NCBI GenBank assembly: GCA_017509375.1
Contig: JAFWPT010000116.1
Coordinates: 1-15,763, forward strand
Origin: Bacteroidales bacterium
GTDB lineage: Bacteria; Bacteroidota; Bacteroidia; Bacteroidales; UBA932
Length of the DNA stretch: 15,763 bases
Direction: 5' to 3'
In this document: positions 14,701 to 15,763 of the stretch, one piece after another
How positions within the stretch are numbered: the first letter of the stretch is position 1
Layout: the number at the start of each line of letters is the position of its first letter
Position numbers and translations under genes: made by a program
The notes under the pieces: generated by a model
Database searches by the model: none
Seen by the model: the letters and a program-made list of their open reading frames with translations, nothing else
Told to the model about the DNA's origin: nothing

Positions 14701-15763
14701 CAACGAGACCCCCGGCAACGGCGGCCACTTCGTCATGGGTACCAAGGACAACAACGAGCATTGCAAGATCATGCTCGACGCCCTCGACAACTGGGCCATG
14801 CGTTCCCTGAACTACCAGCACGGACAGGCCATCACCAACCTCTGCGGCTATTCCGGCGGCCAGCTTTCCGGCTACTATGGATGCTTCTGCTCCAAGCGCG
14901 CCCTGCTGACCTACGCCTTCTTCTTCAAGTACATGCTTGAGAACCAGCTCGACAAGGCCGACGCCATTCCTGCCGAGACCATCTTCCGCACCGAGCTCTT
15001 CGGCGACGAAGGCGCTCCCGCCGGAGGAAACGCAGATGCCTTCAAGGCATGGCTTGCAGATCCTACCAAGGACTACACCCTGGACGGGGACATCACTCTC
15101 GACAGCTTCACTCCCGCAGCCGAGATGACCGGCAACCTGGACGGCAATGGCAAGACCATCACCGTAAAGAACGCCGCAACCCCCGTCATCCTCGTAGCAA
15201 AGGGTGATGTGAAAAACATTACCTTCGCAGGTTCCTTCGCAGCCACTCCGGGCGCCGAGAAGATCGTTCTTGCTCCTATAGGCAAGAGCTACGGCACCCT
15301 TGACGGAGTCATCAACAAGGCAAGCGTCAGCTTGAACGGCCCTGCAGGACTGGGTGCTACCGACGATACTGCCGGCGCTATTGCAGCCGGCGTGGTGGGC
15401 GAAGCTTACGGCCCGGTGAAGAACTGTTCCAACGAGGGCAAAATCGTTGCTGATGCTGCCGGAAAAGACACCTGGACCATAATTGCATCCGGCGTCATCG
15501 GTGTAGCCGGTGCGGCGGTTGAGAAGTGCAACAACTCCGGAGAAGTCTCCCTCATGGCAGGTTCCCCTCTCGGACGTACCAAGGGCCTGACCGAGGTCTC
15601 AATGAAATACCACCCCGTGTGCTCCGCTGCAGGTATCGTCACCTATGCTGTCAGCGATGCCGACCATACAGTGACCGTTACCGATTGCGAGAACACCGGA
15701 AAGATAAGCTTCACTTACGACAACCTCAACGACCAGAGTTCCGCAGTGAGCCGTTCTCCGGTA
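11798..15763 (+). CDS. Giant SusE/SusF-like surface lipoprotein with multiple CBMs, 3'-truncated
   Basis: The frame is open from ATG 11798 to the window end: 1322 codons and no stop. The signal ends in a lipobox (IASC, Cys20) followed by KQEHIE. Residues about 21-165 form an N-terminal beta domain. Six SusE/F-like carbohydrate-binding modules can be traced at about 173-285, 288-371, 398-497, 509-605, 614-712 and 735-843; modules 2-6 open with a strand like WGVVGTINNWGG, while module 1 opens more loosely (VWVIGASPAVGAW). Several carry a later 'DQFKIR...W' element. Pro/Thr/Glu linkers lie near 380-396 and 713-734. Residues about 850-1070 form a different domain with a pseudomurein-binding-repeat-like segment (ITVGGKSYNTADMFETALRS) and a Cys cluster (C1016, C1029, C1031). 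From about 1093 a repetitive beta-helix/GLUG-like region begins (LDGNGKTITV, then VKNCSNEGKI and VEKCNNSGEV units). Likely role: binding alpha-glucan at the cell surface for SusCD. Classical SusE and SusF are about 390-490 residues with two or three modules, so this is greatly enlarged. The tail's function is unknown. Confidence 0.85.
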   Translation, partial: MKKLLYTFLVAAAGLMIASCKQEHIEVVYDPNATTVQTLSNFPETVLDETGKDLVASFVPADFKIPAAKLYALYVSKAADMSEKAKMSAKINVDEEENTGTVSVSQKELNSKVLSLGGEADVPFTLYFQLGASIANDKGNSIASTEVFSNITSVKLTPYSTLILDVDSFDHVWVIGASPAVGAWSWEKVHQYLYDYEKTGNTFTGIIDFGEEGPSGGFKLTGVGNWDDETKNWGSEAQAEEAEAATIQLIASGGSKDIKCYSKRFYGFSLNTGTLVLTKLYGFDNIGIVGAFNEWNAADANMKMNYNQDFHRFYIDHTFAEATELKFTCDDKWDTNWGGSDGNAVPNAGNIAVEPGSYRIYLDINKGTYELSTSMFGKDEPSVSGEGPDTPQPTFEGWSITGSISGSGINWDGDIDMAASGAFWVARDVKLASSDQFKFRKAHDWAENIGATGETEPAVVEIGAKIAGAANGKNLAVPADGTYDLYLNPDEPGFYVMTAGEVPAEIASWGVVGTINNWGGSADLAMVEENGMLVRKNVALTTGDQFKIRYMSNWDVNRGAPGDVEPFVMGTDAIAATPNGKNLGVSADGNYDVWYDALNEILFVVPAGSALSYWGVVGNITGWGGDRADYIMYKSGDFYAVKGIELKEDSQFKIRYSSGWDVNRGAPGDVEPFKVDAGSVVEATPNGKNLGVNVAGKYDIYYNAAEEKLYVMGEGNDPSGAVTPEPPTPEKPTAWSIVGTIEGSSWGKDFDLTNTEGDIWKYEGLTVTDTDEFKIRANHDWGTSVGGPEENEDSGIDPAGNPYKVFRPTIGTAFATGGLNIRIAVAGTYNVTFDYAAKTILIEGGAPAAQATIADFAKEYVKILDVWENTTGTIDMLKGENYSGGEWNVTGAHYVPDATTITVGGKSYNTADMFETALRSYLLVRGYNGLETEKYGKGSIPALDGGAQAMSTTDVPETHGYYWGQSPYNETPGNGGHFVMGTKDNNEHCKIMLDALDNWAMRSLNYQHGQAITNLCGYSGGQLSGYYGCFCSKRALLTYAFFFKYMLENQLDKADAIPAETIFRTELFGDEGAPAGGNADAFKAWLADPTKDYTLDGDITLDSFTPAAEMTGNLDGNGKTITVKNAATPVILVAKGDVKNITFAGSFAATPGAEKIVLAPIGKSYGTLDGVINKASVSLNGPAGLGATDDTAGAIAAGVVGEAYGPVKNCSNEGKIVADAAGKDTWTIIASGVIGVAGAAVEKCNNSGEVSLMAGSPLGRTKGLTEVSMKYHPVCSAAGIVTYAVSDADHTVTVTDCENTGKISFTYDNLNDQSSAVSRSPV
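13322..13933 (+). repeat. Two closely similar tandem CBM repeats (modules 4 and 5)
   Basis: Modules 4 and 5 of the SusE/F-like protein are the most similar pair. Both contain QFKIRY, WDVNRGAPGDVEPF and ATPNGKNLGV in the same order, with the WDVNRG blocks 106 codons apart. At DNA level, 13463-13498 and 13781-13816 differ at only 2 of 36 bases, both synonymous third positions. Module 3 shares the NGKNL element but is more diverged. This indicates recent module duplication. Confidence 0.85.

Noticed and set aside
13094..14821. Long open frame on the - strand (575 codons)
   Set aside because: It is an antisense shadow of the SusE/F-like gene. Its translation is Val/Ala/Gly-rich without domain marks, as expected opposite a C-ending-codon-biased gene, whereas the + frame has a lipobox and repeated CBM modules.

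Overview
The window looks like a chromosomal segment from a member of the Bacteroidota, most likely order Bacteroidales. The evidence is a SusC/SusD pair, several proteins of families restricted to this phylum (DUF4294, DUF3098, DUF4270), promoter -7 boxes of the Bacteroides type TAnnTTTG, and the near absence of Shine-Dalgarno sequences. The coding DNA is fairly GC-rich with a strong preference for C-ending codons, which argues against low-GC Bacteroides. A high-GC uncultured gut lineage or an Alistipes relative is plausible, but this is a guess.

Left part (1-3057). A 5'-truncated DUF4294 gene on the + strand converges on a four-gene envelope operon on the - strand. In transcription order that operon is ftsX, a small DUF3098 membrane protein, uppP (undecaprenyl-diphosphate phosphatase) and an LpxH-like UDP-2,3-diacylglucosamine diphosphatase. 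Its genes touch or nearly touch. It joins cell division, lipid-carrier recycling and lipid A synthesis.

Middle (3058-5771). A compact divergent promoter region has a TAnnTTTG box on each strand. It drives the envelope operon leftward and, rightward, a short glycogen-synthase-like protein plus a DUF4270 lipoprotein with a striking Tyr/Gly-rich insert. A 94-bp gap follows, holding another TAnnTTTG box inside a long, nearly perfect inverted repeat just before the next gene.

Right part (5772-15763). This is a starch/malto-oligosaccharide-type polysaccharide utilisation locus: an SLC45/GPH-like inner-membrane sugar transporter, SusC, SusD (very like the classical starch SusD), and a huge SusE/SusF-like surface lipoprotein. 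The lipoprotein is open for 1322 codons and runs off the window. Bound glucans would be captured by the SusE/F-like protein and SusD, passed through SusC by TonB-dependent transport, and taken into the cytoplasm by the MFS carrier. No glycoside hydrolase or regulator lies inside the window; any would be downstream or elsewhere.

The least ordinary element is the last gene. It appears to carry about six SusE/F-type carbohydrate-binding modules instead of two or three. These are followed by a region resembling a pseudomurein-binding repeat and by a beta-helix/GLUG-like tail, an architecture I do not recognise from characterised Sus systems. No tRNA, rRNA, CRISPR array, insertion sequence or phage gene was seen.
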